The notes beneath the pieces are model-generated. The model saw nothing but the letters and a program-made list of their open reading frames with translations, was not told the origin of the DNA and did not search any database. A stretch of DNA of 64,000 nt, from the NCBI RefSeq assembly GCF_023516215.1, contig NZ_CP097349.1, forward strand, positions 248,001-312,000. Reading direction: 5' to 3'. Shown piece after piece: positions 1 to 10,853 of this stretch. Source of the stretch: Cytobacillus pseudoceanisediminis. Its GTDB lineage: Bacteria; Bacillota; Bacilli; Bacillales; Cytobacillaceae. Positions within the stretch are counted from its first letter, which is position 1; the number at the start of each line of letters is the position of its first letter. Both the position numbers and the translations under genes were made by a program.

Positions 1-328
1 TAATGCACATGTGAAAGAAATCAGTGAAAATAAGCTGACCTACATGGCAGGTGGCCAGCATTTTGACATTGAGAACGACTTTGTATTTGCCATGACCGGC
101 TACCATCCTGACCATGAATTTTTAAGGGGTATGGGAATTCAAATAAATGAAGAAACGGGCCGCCCTCAATTTAATCCTGAAACGATGGAAACGAATGTCC
201 CTGGAATATTTATTGCGGGTGTAATAGCTGCCGGGAATAATGCCAACGAAATTTTTATTGAAAATGGCAGATTCCATGGCGGACAAATAGCAAAAGCTAT
301 AATTGAAAAAGGCAATAACAAAGGCTGA
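1..328 (+). CDS. ypdA: Bacillithiol disulfide reductase YpdA, C-terminal part
   Basis: Partial gene entering from the left edge; the readable frame starts at base 2. About 108 C-terminal residues remain. The end carries the FAD-binding segment typical of thioredoxin-reductase-like flavoproteins: VPGIFIAGVIAAGNNANEIF followed by ENGRFHGGQIA. YpdA (Bdr) is known to reduce bacillithiol disulfide with NADPH in the cytosol. bshB1 and bshA, which make bacillithiol, lie at about 43-45 kb. The NADPH-binding N-terminus is outside the window, so the family call rests on the tail and on position next to ansA/prsW/sleB. Confidence 0.85.
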   Translation, partial: NAHVKEISENKLTYMAGGQHFDIENDFVFAMTGYHPDHEFLRGMGIQINEETGRPQFNPETMETNVPGIFIAGVIAAGNNANEIFIENGRFHGGQIAKAIIEKGNNKG

Positions 329-356
329 TCACAAGTGATTAGCCTTTGTTATTGCC
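311..356. terminator. Bidirectional terminator between ypdA and ansA
   Basis: A near-perfect hairpin: GGCAATAACAAAGGCT pairs with AGCCTTTGTTATTGCC, with ATCAC/GTGAT continuing the stem. The 5' arm overlaps the last codons of ypdA. On the minus strand it is followed by TTTTTCAATT, so it should end ansA transcripts efficiently. The plus-strand tail (AATTTATATTT) is weaker. Confidence 0.85.
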
Positions 357-359
357 AAT

Positions 360-1327
360 TTATATTTGGAAAATCTCTTCGATATTTTGCTGGGTTTCCA
401 GTCCGATAAGCAGTTTAATTCTTGCTTTTTGCCCGTTTAGTCCATTTGAGAAAATAACACCCATGTCCTTTAGATGCTTTCCGCCTCCGTCATAGCCATA
501 CACATCTTGTGCAATTCCATTGAAACATCGGGAAACCAATACAATCGGAATGTTCTTTTCTGTAAGAGCCTTAATGCCTTCAATTGTGGCTGGAGGCAAA
601 TTGCCTTGTCCAAGTGCTTCAATCACAACTCCGTCAAAATCTAAATCACCTATCGCATAAAGCAAAGAAGAATCCATTCCGGCAAATGCTTTAATAAGTG
701 TGACTTTTTTAACAATAGCATTTAAAGGATAATATTCTCTATTTGTGGGCGTGTTGTGGAATAATACACCTCTCTTTGTGACTATTCCGATTGGTCCATA
801 CTGCGGGCTTTGGAAAGTAGATACATTGCTTGTGTGTGTCTTTGTCACATTTTCCGCAGTATGAATTTCATCATTTAGAACAACCAGAACCCCTTTGTTT
901 TTTGCTTCTTCACATGAAGCCACGCGAATGGAGGAAATTAGGTTGTAAAGTCCGTCAGAGCCGATTTCATTACTTGATCTCATTGCACCAGTAACAACGA
1001 TGGGAAGAGATGTTTTAACAGTCAGATCCAAGAAATAGGCTGTCTCTTCTAATGTATCTGTTCCATGGGTAATGACTACGCCGCTAATTTTTTCTTTTGC
1101 CAGGTTTTTTTCAATGATTTCCTTCAATTTAAGCATTTCTCTAGGTGTTATATGCGGTGAAGGGAGATGAAAAGGCTCTTCAACCAGTAATTCTGCAAGG
1201 GAAAGCAGTTCCTTTGTTTTTTCAGTTAATGGATTATTATCTGTTGGCTTTACAGCACCAGTTGCTGCATCCTCACTCATTGAAATGGTGCCTCCAGTGT
1301 GTATAACAAGTATCTTTTTTTCTCCAT
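360..1327 (-). CDS. ansA: L-asparaginase (frame broken near the start)
   Basis: Hydrolyses asparagine to aspartate and ammonia. The longest frame starts at 1280 and gives 306 residues with the second catalytic motif HGTDT near residue 72, TGAMRSSNEIGSDG after it, and a C-terminal SRCFNG segment. It lacks the first catalytic Thr. That motif, HTGGTIS, is encoded directly upstream in the same frame, but the frame then meets a stop with no start codon. A start ATG at 1327, preceded by GGGGGATTAAC, sits one base out of frame across an A7 run (T7 on the plus strand, 1315-1321). One added A restores a start reading MEKKKILVIHTGGTIS. I treat the gene as whole with a one-base sequence error. It resembles the longer bacillar type II-like enzymes more than B. 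subtilis AnsA, so the symbol is approximate. Confidence 0.8.
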
Positions 1328-1459
1328 GTTAATCCCCCAATTCTAGCTTTGACTCAAAATATGATGTGAAATATTTTGTTTTCCAATATTTGAATAATCA
1401 TTTTAATTCTTTCTATATCATGATACGATTAAGAAAACAGATTGAAAAGAGGGCAGCTC

Positions 1460-2149
1460 ATGCTGGGAATATTATCCGCTGGCATCGCGCCGGGGTTGGC
1501 ATTATTAAGCTATTTTTATTTAAAAGATCAATATGAGTCTGAACCCATATCAATGGTTTTTAAAACTTTTTTGTTTGGTGCTTTGCTCGTATTCCCTATC
1601 ATGTTCATCCAGTATGTTTTAGAGACTGAAGGGGTGCTGCAGTCTAGTTTGATGGATGCATTTCTGTCATCAAGTCTGCTGGAAGAATTCTTTAAATGGT
1701 TTATATTATTTTATACTATTTATCAGCATATAACATTTGATGAACCATATGATGGAATTGTGTATGGTGCTTCTGTATCACTTGGCTTTGCCACTGCAGA
1801 AAATATCTTCTATCTCGTCGCACTCGGTGTGGAACACGCTCTTGGAAGGGCCTTGCTTCCGGTTTCCAGTCATGCTCTCTTTGGTGTTATCATGGGCTAT
1901 TATATAGGAAAAGGAAAATTCTCGGCAACCTCGACAAAAAAATGGATAGCCTTTTCGCTCTTTATACCTTTTCTCCTTCACGGTATTTACGACTATATCC
2001 TGATCTCCTTAAAACATTGGATTTTTATCATGTTCCCATTTATGATCTTCCTTTGGTGGCTGGGCTTAAGAAAAGTCAAAAAAGCAAGGGCACATAGTCT
2101 AAACCACATGAATAATCAATTTGATTTACAGAAAACTCTCCATTCTTGA
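1460..2149 (+). CDS. prsW: Intramembrane protease PrsW
   Basis: Polytopic membrane protein of about 229 residues. In B. subtilis PrsW makes the first cut in the anti-sigma factor RsiW and so activates SigW under envelope stress. Visible family motifs are EEFFKW (the EExxK motif), [20 protein letters not shown] and LLHGIYDY, spread over seven or eight hydrophobic segments. The ATG at 1460 is chosen because AGAGGG lies 8 bases upstream; a TTG at 1442 in the same frame has no good ribosome site. It has its own terminator and is followed by the spore gene sleB, as in B. subtilis. Confidence 0.9.
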   Translation: MLGILSAGIAPGLALLSYFYLKDQYESEPISMVFKTFLFGALLVFPIMFIQYVLETEGVLQSSLMDAFLSSSLLEEFFKWFILFYTIYQHITFDEPYDGIVYGASVSLGFATAENIFYLVALGVEHALGRALLPVSSHALFGVIMGYYIGKGKFSATSTKKWIAFSLFIPFLLHGIYDYILISLKHWIFIMFPFMIFLWWLGLRKVKKARAHSLNHMNNQFDLQKTLHS

Positions 2150-2164
2150 TGGAGGGTTTTTTAT
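2132..2164 (+). terminator. prsW terminator
   Basis: AAAACTCTCCAT pairs with ATGGAGGGTTTT (one G-T pair), followed by a T run. The 5' arm lies inside the last codons of prsW. Confidence 0.9.
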
Positions 2165-2274
2165 TTTGCCGAAAATAAACCAAAAGTAAAAAGACTCAAG
2201 TTATTGAATAAAAAGCCAAGGACTACAAAAAATAGGGTCAATGAAAAAAGATTGACTTTTGGAGGTTAAAATCC

Positions 2275-3114
2275 ATGAAAAAGAATTTTTTGGCAGGAAA
2301 GGTTTTACTCATAATCTCCCTTTGTATTCTAGGAATTCCTTTTAGCGGGAATATGGACAAAGCTAATGCCTTTTCGAACCAGGTTATCCAGCACGGAGCA
2401 GTGGGAAATGATGTAATCGAGCTTCAGTCCCGCCTGCAGTATTTAGGATTCTACAATGGGAAAATCGATGGAGTTTTTGGGTGGGGAACCTATTGGGCAC
2501 TCAGGAATTTTCAATATGAATTCGGCCTTCCGATAGATGGGCTTGCTGGCCAGGAAACAAAAAATAAGCTCGTAAAAGCATCCAAGTATAATGAACAGTA
2601 TGTGAAAGAACAAATTAATAAGGGCAATAAATTTACCCATTACGGCGGGGTGGACACTGAAAAGCAGACTAAGCCTCAGCAAGGTGGATCTTCCGGGGGA
2701 ACGGCACAGCAGCAGGAAGCTCCTAAACAGCCGACTGCTGCAAATGTGCCTAACGGATTCTCAGATAATGATATCCAGTTAATGGCCAATGCGGTTTATG
2801 GAGAATCAAGAGGAGAGCCGTATACAGGCCAGGTGGCAGTTGCCGCAGTTATCTTAAACCGTGTAGAAAGTGCATCATTTCCGAACACTGTATCTGGCGT
2901 TATTTTTGAGCCGCGTGCTTTTACCGCCGTGGCCGATGGACAGATATGGTTAACGCCGAATGAAACTGCAAAAAAGGCCGTCCTTGATGCCATTAATGGA
3001 TGGGATCCAACAGGCGAGGCACTGTATTACTTTAACCCGGATACAGCAACAAGCGGATGGATTTGGACACGGCCGCAAATCAAGCAGATTGGAAAACATA
3101 TATTCTGTAAATAG
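2275..3114 (+). CDS. sleB: Spore cortex-lytic enzyme SleB
   Basis: Lytic transglycosylase that degrades spore cortex peptidoglycan during germination. The 279 residues show an N-terminal signal peptide (hydrophobic core about residues 8-25), a peptidoglycan-binding domain (about 40-100, with VIELQSRLQYLGFYNGKIDG), a Gln/Gly/Pro-rich linker, and a C-terminal hydrolase_2 domain with ANAVYGESRGEPYTGQVAVA and AAVILNRV. The ribosome site TTGGAGG is strong. A -35-like TGAATA (2205-2210) would suit sigma G, but no convincing -10 follows it. ypeB starts 8 bases after the stop, matching the known sleB-ypeB operon in which the two proteins stabilise each other in the spore. Confidence 0.95.
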   Translation: MKKNFLAGKVLLIISLCILGIPFSGNMDKANAFSNQVIQHGAVGNDVIELQSRLQYLGFYNGKIDGVFGWGTYWALRNFQYEFGLPIDGLAGQETKNKLVKASKYNEQYVKEQINKGNKFTHYGGVDTEKQTKPQQGGSSGGTAQQQEAPKQPTAANVPNGFSDNDIQLMANAVYGESRGEPYTGQVAVAAVILNRVESASFPNTVSGVIFEPRAFTAVADGQIWLTPNETAKKAVLDAINGWDPTGEALYYFNPDTATSGWIWTRPQIKQIGKHIFCK

Positions 3115-3122
3115 AGGGGTGA

Positions 3123-4478
3123 ATGATCATGCTTAGAGGAATTCTCATAGGCGTACTTGCACTGGGTGTTGCCGGTACAGCGTTTTGGGGTTATCAGGAA
3201 CACCGGGAGAAAAATGCAATCCTAATTAATGCCGAAAATAATTATCAAAGGGCATTTCATGATTTAACTTACCAAATTGACCTATTGCATGACAAAATCG
3301 GAACAACCTTAGCAATGAATTCGAGAGCTTCACTATCACCTGAATTGGCAGAAGTGTGGAGATTGACTTCAGAAGCCCACTCAGATGTTGGCCAGCTGCC
3401 TCTCTCACTTCTTCCTTTCAATAAAACAGAAGAGTTTCTATCCAATATTGGAGATTTCAGTTATCGGACAGCAGTAAGGGATTTGGAGAAGGAACCTTTA
3501 TCGGATAAAGAATATCAAGCGCTAAAGCAGCTCTATAAACAGTCGGCTGATGTTCAGCAGGATTTGCGCAAAGTTCAGCATATGGTGCTTGAAAAGAACT
3601 TACGGTGGATGGATGTAGAAATGGCGCTCGCTTCCAATGGGGAAGCTGCAGATAATACAATCATAGATGGATTTAAGACAGTGGAAAAAACGGTTGAAGG
3701 CTATGGAGAGACAGACTTTGGACCGGCATTTGTAAATATGCAGAGGAAGGATGAAAATTACAAATATCTTAAAGGTAAAGAAATAACAGAAGAAGAAGCT
3801 GCACGAATAGGTCAGCAATATGCAAAGTTGGGGAAAAATGTAAATATAAGAGTGACTGAAAACGGCAAAGGATCTGATTACGGGTTCTATAGTGTCAGTA
3901 TTCAAAATAAGAAAACAAAAGAAGAAGCAAACATGGATATCACTAAGAAAGGCGGGTATCCTATCTGGTTCATACTGGATCGGGAAGTGGCGAAACAAAA
4001 AGTAAGCCTTAATGAAGCAAGCAATAATGCGATTAAATTTCTGAAAGATAATGGCTTCAAGGACCTTGATTTATTCGAGAGTGCTCAGTATGACAATTTA
4101 GGCGTATTTACCTTCGTATCCAATCAGGATGGCGTAAGAATTTATCCGGACTCCATTCGTGTGAAAGTTGCGCTTGATAATGGCAGTATGGCAGCCTTTT
4201 CTGCTGAGGATTATTTAAAAGCTCATCACCAGAGAGAAATTCCTGAGCCTGCAATTACTGCAGAAGAGGCGAGAGCCAAGGTGAATCCACAACTGAAAGT
4301 CATGGAAGACAGACGGGCAATCATCATTAATGATTTAAAACAGGAAGTTTCCTGTTATGAAATTCTAGGCACATTGGGTGAAGATACCTACAGAATCTAT
4401 ATAAACGCAGAAACAGGACAAGAAGAAAAAGTAGAAAAGCTAAAAAATGCTGAGCCAGTATTTGAAGATGTACTGTAG
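3123..4478 (+). CDS. ypeB: Germination protein YpeB
   Basis: Partner of SleB, required to localise and stabilise it in the spore coat/inner membrane. The 451 residues begin with one membrane-spanning signal-anchor (about residues 5-20), continue with a helical N-terminal half, and end with repeated PepSY-type (YPEB) domains, for example EEAARIGQQYAKLGKN and AEEARAKVNPQL. Start ATG at 3123 follows AGAGGGGTG; a second in-frame ATG lies at 3129. It ends at a clear terminator. Confidence 0.93.
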   Translation: MIMLRGILIGVLALGVAGTAFWGYQEHREKNAILINAENNYQRAFHDLTYQIDLLHDKIGTTLAMNSRASLSPELAEVWRLTSEAHSDVGQLPLSLLPFNKTEEFLSNIGDFSYRTAVRDLEKEPLSDKEYQALKQLYKQSADVQQDLRKVQHMVLEKNLRWMDVEMALASNGEAADNTIIDGFKTVEKTVEGYGETDFGPAFVNMQRKDENYKYLKGKEITEEEAARIGQQYAKLGKNVNIRVTENGKGSDYGFYSVSIQNKKTKEEANMDITKKGGYPIWFILDREVAKQKVSLNEASNNAIKFLKDNGFKDLDLFESAQYDNLGVFTFVSNQDGVRIYPDSIRVKVALDNGSMAAFSAEDYLKAHHQREIPEPAITAEEARAKVNPQLKVMEDRRAIIINDLKQEVSCYEILGTLGEDTYRIYINAETGQEEKVEKLKNAEPVFEDVL

Positions 4479-4505
4479 AGAAAGCCGTATAGGCTTTCTT
4501 TTTTT
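4479..4505 (+). terminator. sleB-ypeB terminator
   Basis: AGAAAGCC, loop GTAT, GGCTTTCT, then seven T residues. Confidence 0.92.
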
Positions 4506-4625
4506 GCTTTAGGAAGCACTTGGGTCTTTTTGCCTAAGTTTTTTAAAAATGCTATTGCGGGAATCTTTTATACCGGTCATAATTAAATGACAAGTTTATC
4601 CTTTTAATAAGGGAAGTGTGTCAGT

Positions 4626-5287
4626 GTGATAAATATTGGAGAGACAGTGCTGCTCGAATTAACATACTCGGAAAAATCCGAGAAATATAAATGCAAGCTT
4701 GTTGAAAGAGAAGGAAATAATCTATATATTGATTATCCGATAGTACAGGAAACAAATAAAACTGCTTTCCTGCTCGATGGGACTCAGCTGAAGGCAACCT
4801 TTTTGGCTGAAGATGGGACGGTATATCTTTTCGAAAGCGAGGTTATGGGAAGAGTTAAGTTGAAGATCCCGATGATTGTTTTATCATATCCAGGGGACGA
4901 ACATTTGGTAAAAATTCAGCGGCGTCAGTTTGTCCGGGTTGAAACACCCGTTGATGTTGCTATCCACCCGGAAAGTAATGAGTTTAGTCCTTTTGTATCC
5001 GTTACGGATGATATTAGTGCTGGCGGGGCTGCAATCATCGCACAAACAGGCAGCTCTTTAATAGCGAATATGCAAATACTCACTTATTTCGTATTAACTA
5101 TGCAAAACGGCGACAATTATTATTTACGGCTTAAAAGTAAGGTAATCAGAGTTTCTGAACCTCAAAATGGAAAATCGCTTATTTCTGTTCAGTTTTTGGA
5201 GGTAAGCCCCAGGATAGACAATTGCTCCTGCGATTTTGTTTCGATAGGCAACTGGCAATGAAGAAAAAGGCCTGGAAATATAAATAA
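4626..5287 (+). CDS. ypfA: PilZ-domain c-di-GMP receptor YpfA/MotI (frame broken near the end)
   Basis: Flagellar brake protein: in B. subtilis the c-di-GMP-bound form acts on the stator to inhibit motility. An N-terminal YcgR-like domain (about residues 1-90) is followed by a PilZ domain with RRQFVR and TDDISAGGAAI, the c-di-GMP-binding motifs. Start is GTG at 4626 behind AGGGAAG. As written the frame ends at 5261 with an atypical tail. Adding one C to the C4 run at 5207-5210 restores a family-like ending (DRQLLLRFCFDRQLAMKKK) and a stop at 5287. The extended coordinates assume that correction. Confidence 0.88.
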
Positions 5288-5364
5288 AGGAATATTTTTT
5301 ATATTCATCTCTCATAATAGATGGTGAAGTCTATTGGCTTATTCTTATTTTACCAGTTGGAGAG

Positions 5365-5556
5365 ATGGCATTAATGAAAACGGTGGAGAGGATTATTCTA
5401 AAGTTAATTATTGTGCAATTTGTTTTCTTGCTGTTCACTCAATTTTTCTTTCATCATATGGATGCTTTTCCGGAATTAAAGCAGCTGACTCAGTATGAGG
5501 GTGTTACAGATCAGAATTTCACTGAGCTGCTTGAAACGTTCAGGGAAAATTATTAG
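5365..5556 (+). CDS. ypfB: Small membrane protein YpfB
   Basis: 63-residue protein with one N-terminal transmembrane helix (about residues 11-30, [18 protein letters not shown]) and a short acidic C-terminus. It matches YpfB, a protein of unknown role found between ypfA and cmk in bacilli. GGAG precedes the ATG at 5365; an alternative ATG lies at 5374. A terminator overlaps its stop codon, so it is probably transcribed apart from cmk. Confidence 0.75.
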   Translation: MALMKTVERIILKLIIVQFVFLLFTQFFFHHMDAFPELKQLTQYEGVTDQNFTELLETFRENY

Positions 5557-5581
5557 CAGGCAGGCGCCTGCTTATTTTTTG
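5555..5581 (+). terminator. ypfB terminator
   Basis: AGCAGGC, loop AGGC, GCCTGCT, then TATTTTTTG. The stem starts one base before the end of the ypfB stop codon. Confidence 0.9.
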
Positions 5582-5746
5582 TCCCGGCAGTCGGGAAAAT
5601 CGATCATCTATAAGCCTTTCAGGGGCTATTTTTTAATATTTGCAAGACTTAAAAAACAGCTTAATTATGCACTGATGCAGACTTATTATGTTAAAATAAA
5701 GCTGAATGAACCTGGGAAAGAAGCGGCCAGGGGTACAGGAGGAACT

Positions 5747-6427
5747 ATGAGCAAACGTATATCAATTGCAATTGACGGCCCAGCTGCTGCAGGGAAAAGT
5801 ACAGTAGCAAAGATTGTGGCAGAAAAATTATCTTACATATATATTGATACTGGTGCCATGTATCGCGCCTTGACTTATAAAGCTATTCAGAAGAATGCAA
5901 GTCTTGAAGATGAAGCTTCTCTTATGGAGATTCTAAACAATACAGTTATTGAACTGCAGCCAGGCGAAAAAGGGCAATTAATTTATCTGGACGGGCTGGA
6001 TGTGACAAATGAAATCAGGACTTCTGAAGTGACAAATTCTGTTTCTATAGTCTCCATGCATAAACTAGTTAGAGAAGAAATGGTATTGCGCCAGCAAAGC
6101 TTTGCTTTAAATGGAGGAGTTGTAATGGATGGCCGGGATATCGGAACCCATGTCCTGCCCCATGCAGAAGTAAAGATTTTTCTTTTAGCCTCTGTCGATG
6201 AAAGAGCTGTAAGGCGACATAACGAAAATATCCAGAAGGGATATCCATCTGATCTTGAAAAACTGAAGGAAGAAATTTCCTTAAGGGACAAGCTGGACTC
6301 TGAGCGCGAAGTAGCTCCCTTAAAGAAAGCAGATGATGCAAAGGAGATTGATACAACTTCTTTGTCAATTGGTCAGGTAGTCGATAAGATAATGGATCTG
6401 GCTATTGAAAGGATTGGTTCAAAGTGA
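5747..6427 (+). CDS. cmk: Cytidylate kinase
   Basis: Phosphorylates CMP and dCMP to the diphosphates with ATP in the cytosol. The 226-residue product has the P-loop [13 protein letters not shown] (about residues 9-21), [10 protein letters not shown], and the substrate-binding [12 protein letters not shown]. The ATG at 5747 is the start because ACAGGAGGAACT lies just upstream; the frame stays open for some 250 bases further 5' without a ribosome site. Its stop overlaps the GTG start of plsC, so the two are translationally coupled. Confidence 0.95.
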   Translation: MSKRISIAIDGPAAAGKSTVAKIVAEKLSYIYIDTGAMYRALTYKAIQKNASLEDEASLMEILNNTVIELQPGEKGQLIYLDGLDVTNEIRTSEVTNSVSIVSMHKLVREEMVLRQQSFALNGGVVMDGRDIGTHVLPHAEVKIFLLASVDERAVRRHNENIQKGYPSDLEKLKEEISLRDKLDSEREVAPLKKADDAKEIDTTSLSIGQVVDKIMDLAIERIGSK

Positions 6428-7005
6428 ATCTCTATTCTTTTGCTAAAGCAGCAGTCTATGGAGTTCTAAAACCCATATACAGATTTGAAGTAATTGGGAA
6501 GGAGAACTTTCCTGCTGAAGGGGGCGTCCTTTTATGCTCTAATCATATAGATAATCTCGATCCTCCGGTGGTCGGCATTAATGCTCCAAGGCCAGTTTAT
6601 TTTATGGCCAAGGAAGAGCTTTTTAATGTACCGGTTCTGGGGAAAATTCTTCCCGATCTCAACGCATTTCCTGTCAAGAGAGGAATGAGTGACAGAGAGG
6701 CATTGAGAAAAGGGCTTGGAATATTAAAAGAAGGAAAGGTTTTAGGGCTGTTTCCAGAGGGTACTAGAAGTAAAACGGGGCAGCTGGGGAAAGGACTGGC
6801 AGGTGCAGGTTTTTTTGCTCTCAGGTCAGAAGCGAATGTCGTTCCCTGCGCCATTATTGGCCCCTATAAAGCTTTTTCAAGATTAAAAGTTGTATATGGT
6901 AAACCAATTGATATGAAAGAGCTAAGGGAAAGAAAGGCCTCGGCGGAGGAAACCACTGAATTGATTATGTCAGAAATACGTAAATTAATAGAAGATTATT
7001 CATAG
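6424..7005 (+). CDS. plsC: 1-acyl-sn-glycerol-3-phosphate acyltransferase
   Basis: Makes phosphatidic acid by acylating lysophosphatidic acid at the membrane. The 193 residues carry the acyltransferase motifs SNHIDNLDP (HX4D box, about residue 40), [10 protein letters not shown] (about 115) and VPCAIIGP. The GTG start overlaps the cmk stop by four bases (GTGA). Length is normal for the short bacillar PlsC. Confidence 0.92.
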   Translation: MNLYSFAKAAVYGVLKPIYRFEVIGKENFPAEGGVLLCSNHIDNLDPPVVGINAPRPVYFMAKEELFNVPVLGKILPDLNAFPVKRGMSDREALRKGLGILKEGKVLGLFPEGTRSKTGQLGKGLAGAGFFALRSEANVVPCAIIGPYKAFSRLKVVYGKPIDMKELRERKASAEETTELIMSEIRKLIEDYS

Positions 7006-7102
7006 ACCTTCTTGCTTGACAAAAAACTTCTTTTGTAAGAAGTTAGTAAAAAGGCATTTTTTAAAAAGGCGAAAATATTCGAAAAATAAGGCTGTCCTTT
7101 AC

Positions 7103-7200
7103 TTTGAACTTCAAGAATTGTCTAGCGCAAGCAGCCTAACCCTTCGAGGTCACAAGTCTTGTTCTTGTCGGGGGTGGGCAAGGCGTTTACGCTTTTCTTA
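7103..7200 (+). repeat. Dispersed intergenic repeat, copy 1 (short form)
   Basis: Lies between plsC and the S1-like gene. The left module reads TTTGAACTTCAAGAA..TGTCTAGC and CGAGGTCACAAG; the right module reads GGGGTGGGCAAGGCG and CGCTTTTCTTA. The same modules, diverged, recur at about 9.6, 30.5, 37.9-38.4, 39.2 and 55.8 kb. A 74-codon open frame runs through it but has no ribosome site and no recognisable product. The rest of the 7006-7362 gap holds a weak AACTTCTT/AAGAAGTT hairpin (7026-7045) and a TGCCTG/CAGGCA hairpin (about 7292-7308) in the leader of the next gene. Confidence 0.7.
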
Positions 7201-7362
7201 TGAGGGCAGAAAGAGACATTCAACAACAGTTGAAAAATAGCCTGCAAAATAAATAGCCATTCGAGTATTTCTGCTGCTGACACAGGGTTCTTGCCTGGAT
7301 GGCAGGCAGTTGAATACAGATTAAAAATTTGAAAGCAGCCATTGGATTAAGGAGGAATACAT

Positions 7363-8502
7363 ATGTCAGAGGAAATGAATCAAGTAGAAGTTAAAAATTT
7401 TGAGGTGGGTGACAAGGTAAAAGGCCAAGTTACCAAAGTAGAAGAAAAGCAAGTCATTGTTGATCTTGCTGACAGCAAATTGGATGGGATTATCCCAATC
7501 AGCGAGCTTTCAAGCCTTCATATTGAAAAAGCAAGCGATGCGGTTTCAGAAGGAGATGAGCTCGAGCTTGAAGTTTTAAAAGTGGAGGAAGAAGCCCTTA
7601 TTCTTTCTAAACGAAAAGTGGATGCCGGGAAATCCTGGGAAACCCTTGAAAAGAAATTCAATGATGGTGAAGTTTTTGAAGCAGAAATAAAAGATGTTGT
7701 TAAAGGCGGCTTAGTAGTAGACTTGGGTGTGCGCGGATTTGTTCCTGCTTCCCTGGTTGAAGCTCACTTTGTTGAGGACTTTACTGATTATAAAGGCAAA
7801 ACGATGACATTTAAAATTGTAGAGCTTGATAAAGATAAAAATCGCCTGATTCTTTCTCACCGCGCTGTAATAGAGGAAGAAAAAGGAAAACAGAAACACC
7901 AAGTGCTTGAATCCCTTCAGGCAGGTCAGGTTTTAGATGGAACAGTTCAAAGAATTACTGACTTTGGAGCATTTGTTGATATTGGCGGGATCGATGGTCT
8001 TGTTCATATTTCCCAGCTTTCTTATGAGCATGTAGAGAAGCCTTCAGATGTTGTGGAAGAAGGCCAAAAAGTGAAAGTGAAAGTATTAAGTGTAGACCGG
8101 GATAATGAACGCATTTCACTTTCCATTAAGGAGACTTTGCCAGGGCCATGGGATAATATCAGTGAAAAGGCTCCTAAAGGAAGCACTCTTGAAGGAACAG
8201 TAAAAAGACTGGTGTCATATGGAGCATTTGTTGAAGTTTTCCCAGGAGTGGAAGGCCTTGTCCATATTTCTCAAATTGCGCATAAGCATATTGGAACTCC
8301 TCACGAAGTATTGAGCGAAGGACAGGAAATAAAAGTAAAGGTTCTTGATGTGAACGAACAGGACCAGCGCCTGTCATTGAGCATCAAAGATCTTCTTGAA
8401 AAAGAACAGGAAGAAGTGACTGACTATGAACTTCCTGAAGAAAATAAAGGCTTCTCTCTTGGTGATATGATAGGCGACCAGCTAAAGAATTTAAAAAAGT
8501 AA
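7363..8502 (+). CDS. ypfD: S1-domain RNA-binding protein, 30S ribosomal protein S1 homologue
   Basis: 379 residues with four S1 domains: about residues 15-85, 100-170, 187-257 and 272-342. The third and fourth show the classic pattern [27 protein letters not shown] and [24 protein letters not shown]. Bacillus homologues are shorter than the six-domain proteobacterial S1 and are often named RpsA. It probably binds mRNA at or near the ribosome. The ribosome site AAGGAGG is strong. fni follows 12 bases later. Confidence 0.92.
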   Translation: MSEEMNQVEVKNFEVGDKVKGQVTKVEEKQVIVDLADSKLDGIIPISELSSLHIEKASDAVSEGDELELEVLKVEEEALILSKRKVDAGKSWETLEKKFNDGEVFEAEIKDVVKGGLVVDLGVRGFVPASLVEAHFVEDFTDYKGKTMTFKIVELDKDKNRLILSHRAVIEEEKGKQKHQVLESLQAGQVLDGTVQRITDFGAFVDIGGIDGLVHISQLSYEHVEKPSDVVEEGQKVKVKVLSVDRDNERISLSIKETLPGPWDNISEKAPKGSTLEGTVKRLVSYGAFVEVFPGVEGLVHISQIAHKHIGTPHEVLSEGQEIKVKVLDVNEQDQRLSLSIKDLLEKEQEEVTDYELPEENKGFSLGDMIGDQLKNLKK

Positions 8503-8511
8503 TGGTGATAA

Positions 8512-9574
<1,063 letters not shown>

Positions 9575-9606
9575 AGCTCTCGTCAAATGACGAGAGCTAT
9601 TTTTTG
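9575..9606 (+). terminator. fni terminator
   Basis: AGCTCTCGTCA, loop AA, TGACGAGAGCT, then ATTTTTTG. Confidence 0.93.
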
Positions 9607-9631
9607 CTTTCAGAGGCGTGTATATTAGATT

Positions 9632-9952
9632 TTTGAACATCGATAACTGTCTGGGTCCACAAGGAACGCTTCGACAGCATGACCATAGCACGATTAAAAG
9701 CATTAGCTTTTATGAGGAGCGCCTCCACCCTCGAGGTCACAAGTTTGTCCGGTTTCGGCTCCGGACGAAAGCTAACCATTCCATTCCAGAAGGAAAGAAC
9801 ACCTTCCTGCAGGGCTAATCTTGTGCTTGGTGCCCCCAAGGAAAGGAGGGCTTTGTCAGCATAATCATCGCACGATCAAATGCGCCAGCTTTTGAGAGAA
9901 TGTGGCGTTTTTAGTCTGTGTTCCTTTGTGAGCAAAGTGCTTGCACTTTTCT
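9632..9952 (+). repeat. Dispersed intergenic repeat, copy 2 (long form)
   Basis: Fills the gap between the fni terminator and ypzI. It opens with TTTTGAACATCGATAACTGTCT (22 bases; first 20 TTTTGAACATCGATAACTGT), contains CCTCGAGGTCACAAG at about 9728-9742, and ends GTGCTTGCACTTTTCTTTTT. The stretch CAGCATAATCATCGCACGAT to GTCTGTGTTCCTTTGTGAGC matches the reverse complement of 37.88-37.98 kb closely. A diverged internal copy of the same stretch lies at about 9655-9720. Open frames inside it look accidental. Confidence 0.65.
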
Positions 9953-9954
9953 TT

Positions 9955-10097
9955 TTAACTGTATTTTGAATCATTCAAAGATCTGGCTTCTTCGGGGCTC
10001 TGCATCTTGGCAGCTCCAGCATAATGAAGTGCCTGGTCGCGATCGGATTCCACTTTTCCGCTATTTTTAAGTTTTTTTCCTGTCTGTCTTTACCCAT
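9955..10097 (-). CDS. ypzI: Small conserved protein YpzI (one frame break)
   Basis: About 47 residues, highly charged, of unknown function. Start ATG at 10097 follows GGAGGTGTTTAAT. The frame MGKDRQEK breaks at an A7 run (T7 on the plus strand, 10072-10078). One added A gives K-L-K-N-S-G-K-V-E-S-D-R-D-Q, then HYAGAAKMQSPEEA, which matches the YpzI family (MGKDRQEKKLK..GRVESDRDQ). In B. subtilis ypzI also lies beside yphA, on the opposite strand. Confidence 0.75.
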
Positions 10098-10244
10098 ATT
10101 AAACACCTCCATGTTATTAAGATGAAATGAGTGCAAAAGAATTATGCAAAAAGATAGCTTTGATTCCAAAGGAATTATCCTTTTGAACTTGCAGGGTTAT
10201 TTTACATATGAAAAAGCCATAATGGAAATGATAGGAGGTAGAGG

Positions 10245-10853
10245 ATGGAAGGATTAATTTTCTATTGGATTTCCTGGATGGTTTGGATTATGGCGACTTT
10301 TTTTATGGATCGAAATAATAAATACAGGTTTCTATTATCTGCCTGGATTTTATTCTTCATTATGCTGTCACCCTGGACACTTAAAATCTTCAATGTTGAA
10401 ACTGGTATTGGTGGCCTTTTTCTGCTTGTATCTTTATATATTTTTGCTGGGAGATTAAAAAAACTGAGTAAACTTTATTTCCTTTTTTGTGCTTTCATCC
10501 TGATGATGGCATATGTCACATTTCATCTGTTTGAACTGTTTGATCCGGTTTGGGTAATATTCTCACGAAATTGGATGCTGTCAGTCCTTCTTGTTTATTT
10601 GGCAGTTCTCCTGCAAAAAAACAGAATGCTCAGACTGCCGTTAATATTGCTCGGGAGCATCCAGGGAGAAGTTCTTTATGCGCTCATACTTAATCAATTT
10701 TCCTTTCCGTACACTATTGGATCATTGGCCTTTCTGGATATCATGGCAATCTCTGTTTCCATATCGGCCGTATGGATTGCAGTGCAATGGGCCGTCAAAT
10801 ATATTGAAGCCAACTTTAAACATTTCGAAAGGGAGAAACAAAAATTATCATGA
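10245..10853 (+). CDS. yphA: Membrane protein YphA
   Basis: 202 residues with about six hydrophobic segments and a basic C-terminal tail (KHFEREKQK). It corresponds in size and position to B. subtilis YphA (SeaA), which has been linked to spore envelope assembly. Its stop overlaps the ATG of the next gene by four bases (ATGA), so the two are coupled. Ribosome site AGGAGGTAG. There is no enzymatic motif. Confidence 0.72.
   Translation: MEGLIFYWISWMVWIMATFFMDRNNKYRFLLSAWILFFIMLSPWTLKIFNVETGIGGLFLLVSLYIFAGRLKKLSKLYFLFCAFILMMAYVTFHLFELFDPVWVIFSRNWMLSVLLVYLAVLLQKNRMLRLPLILLGSIQGEVLYALILNQFSFPYTIGSLAFLDIMAISVSISAVWIAVQWAVKYIEANFKHFEREKQKLS

Noticed and set aside
3600..3998. 132-codon minus-strand frame inside ypeB
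   Set aside because: Shadow of ypeB, rich in Phe/Cys/Ile, no ribosome site.
7016..7240. 74-codon plus-strand frame between plsC and ypfD
   Set aside because: No ribosome site; the frame runs through a dispersed repeat.
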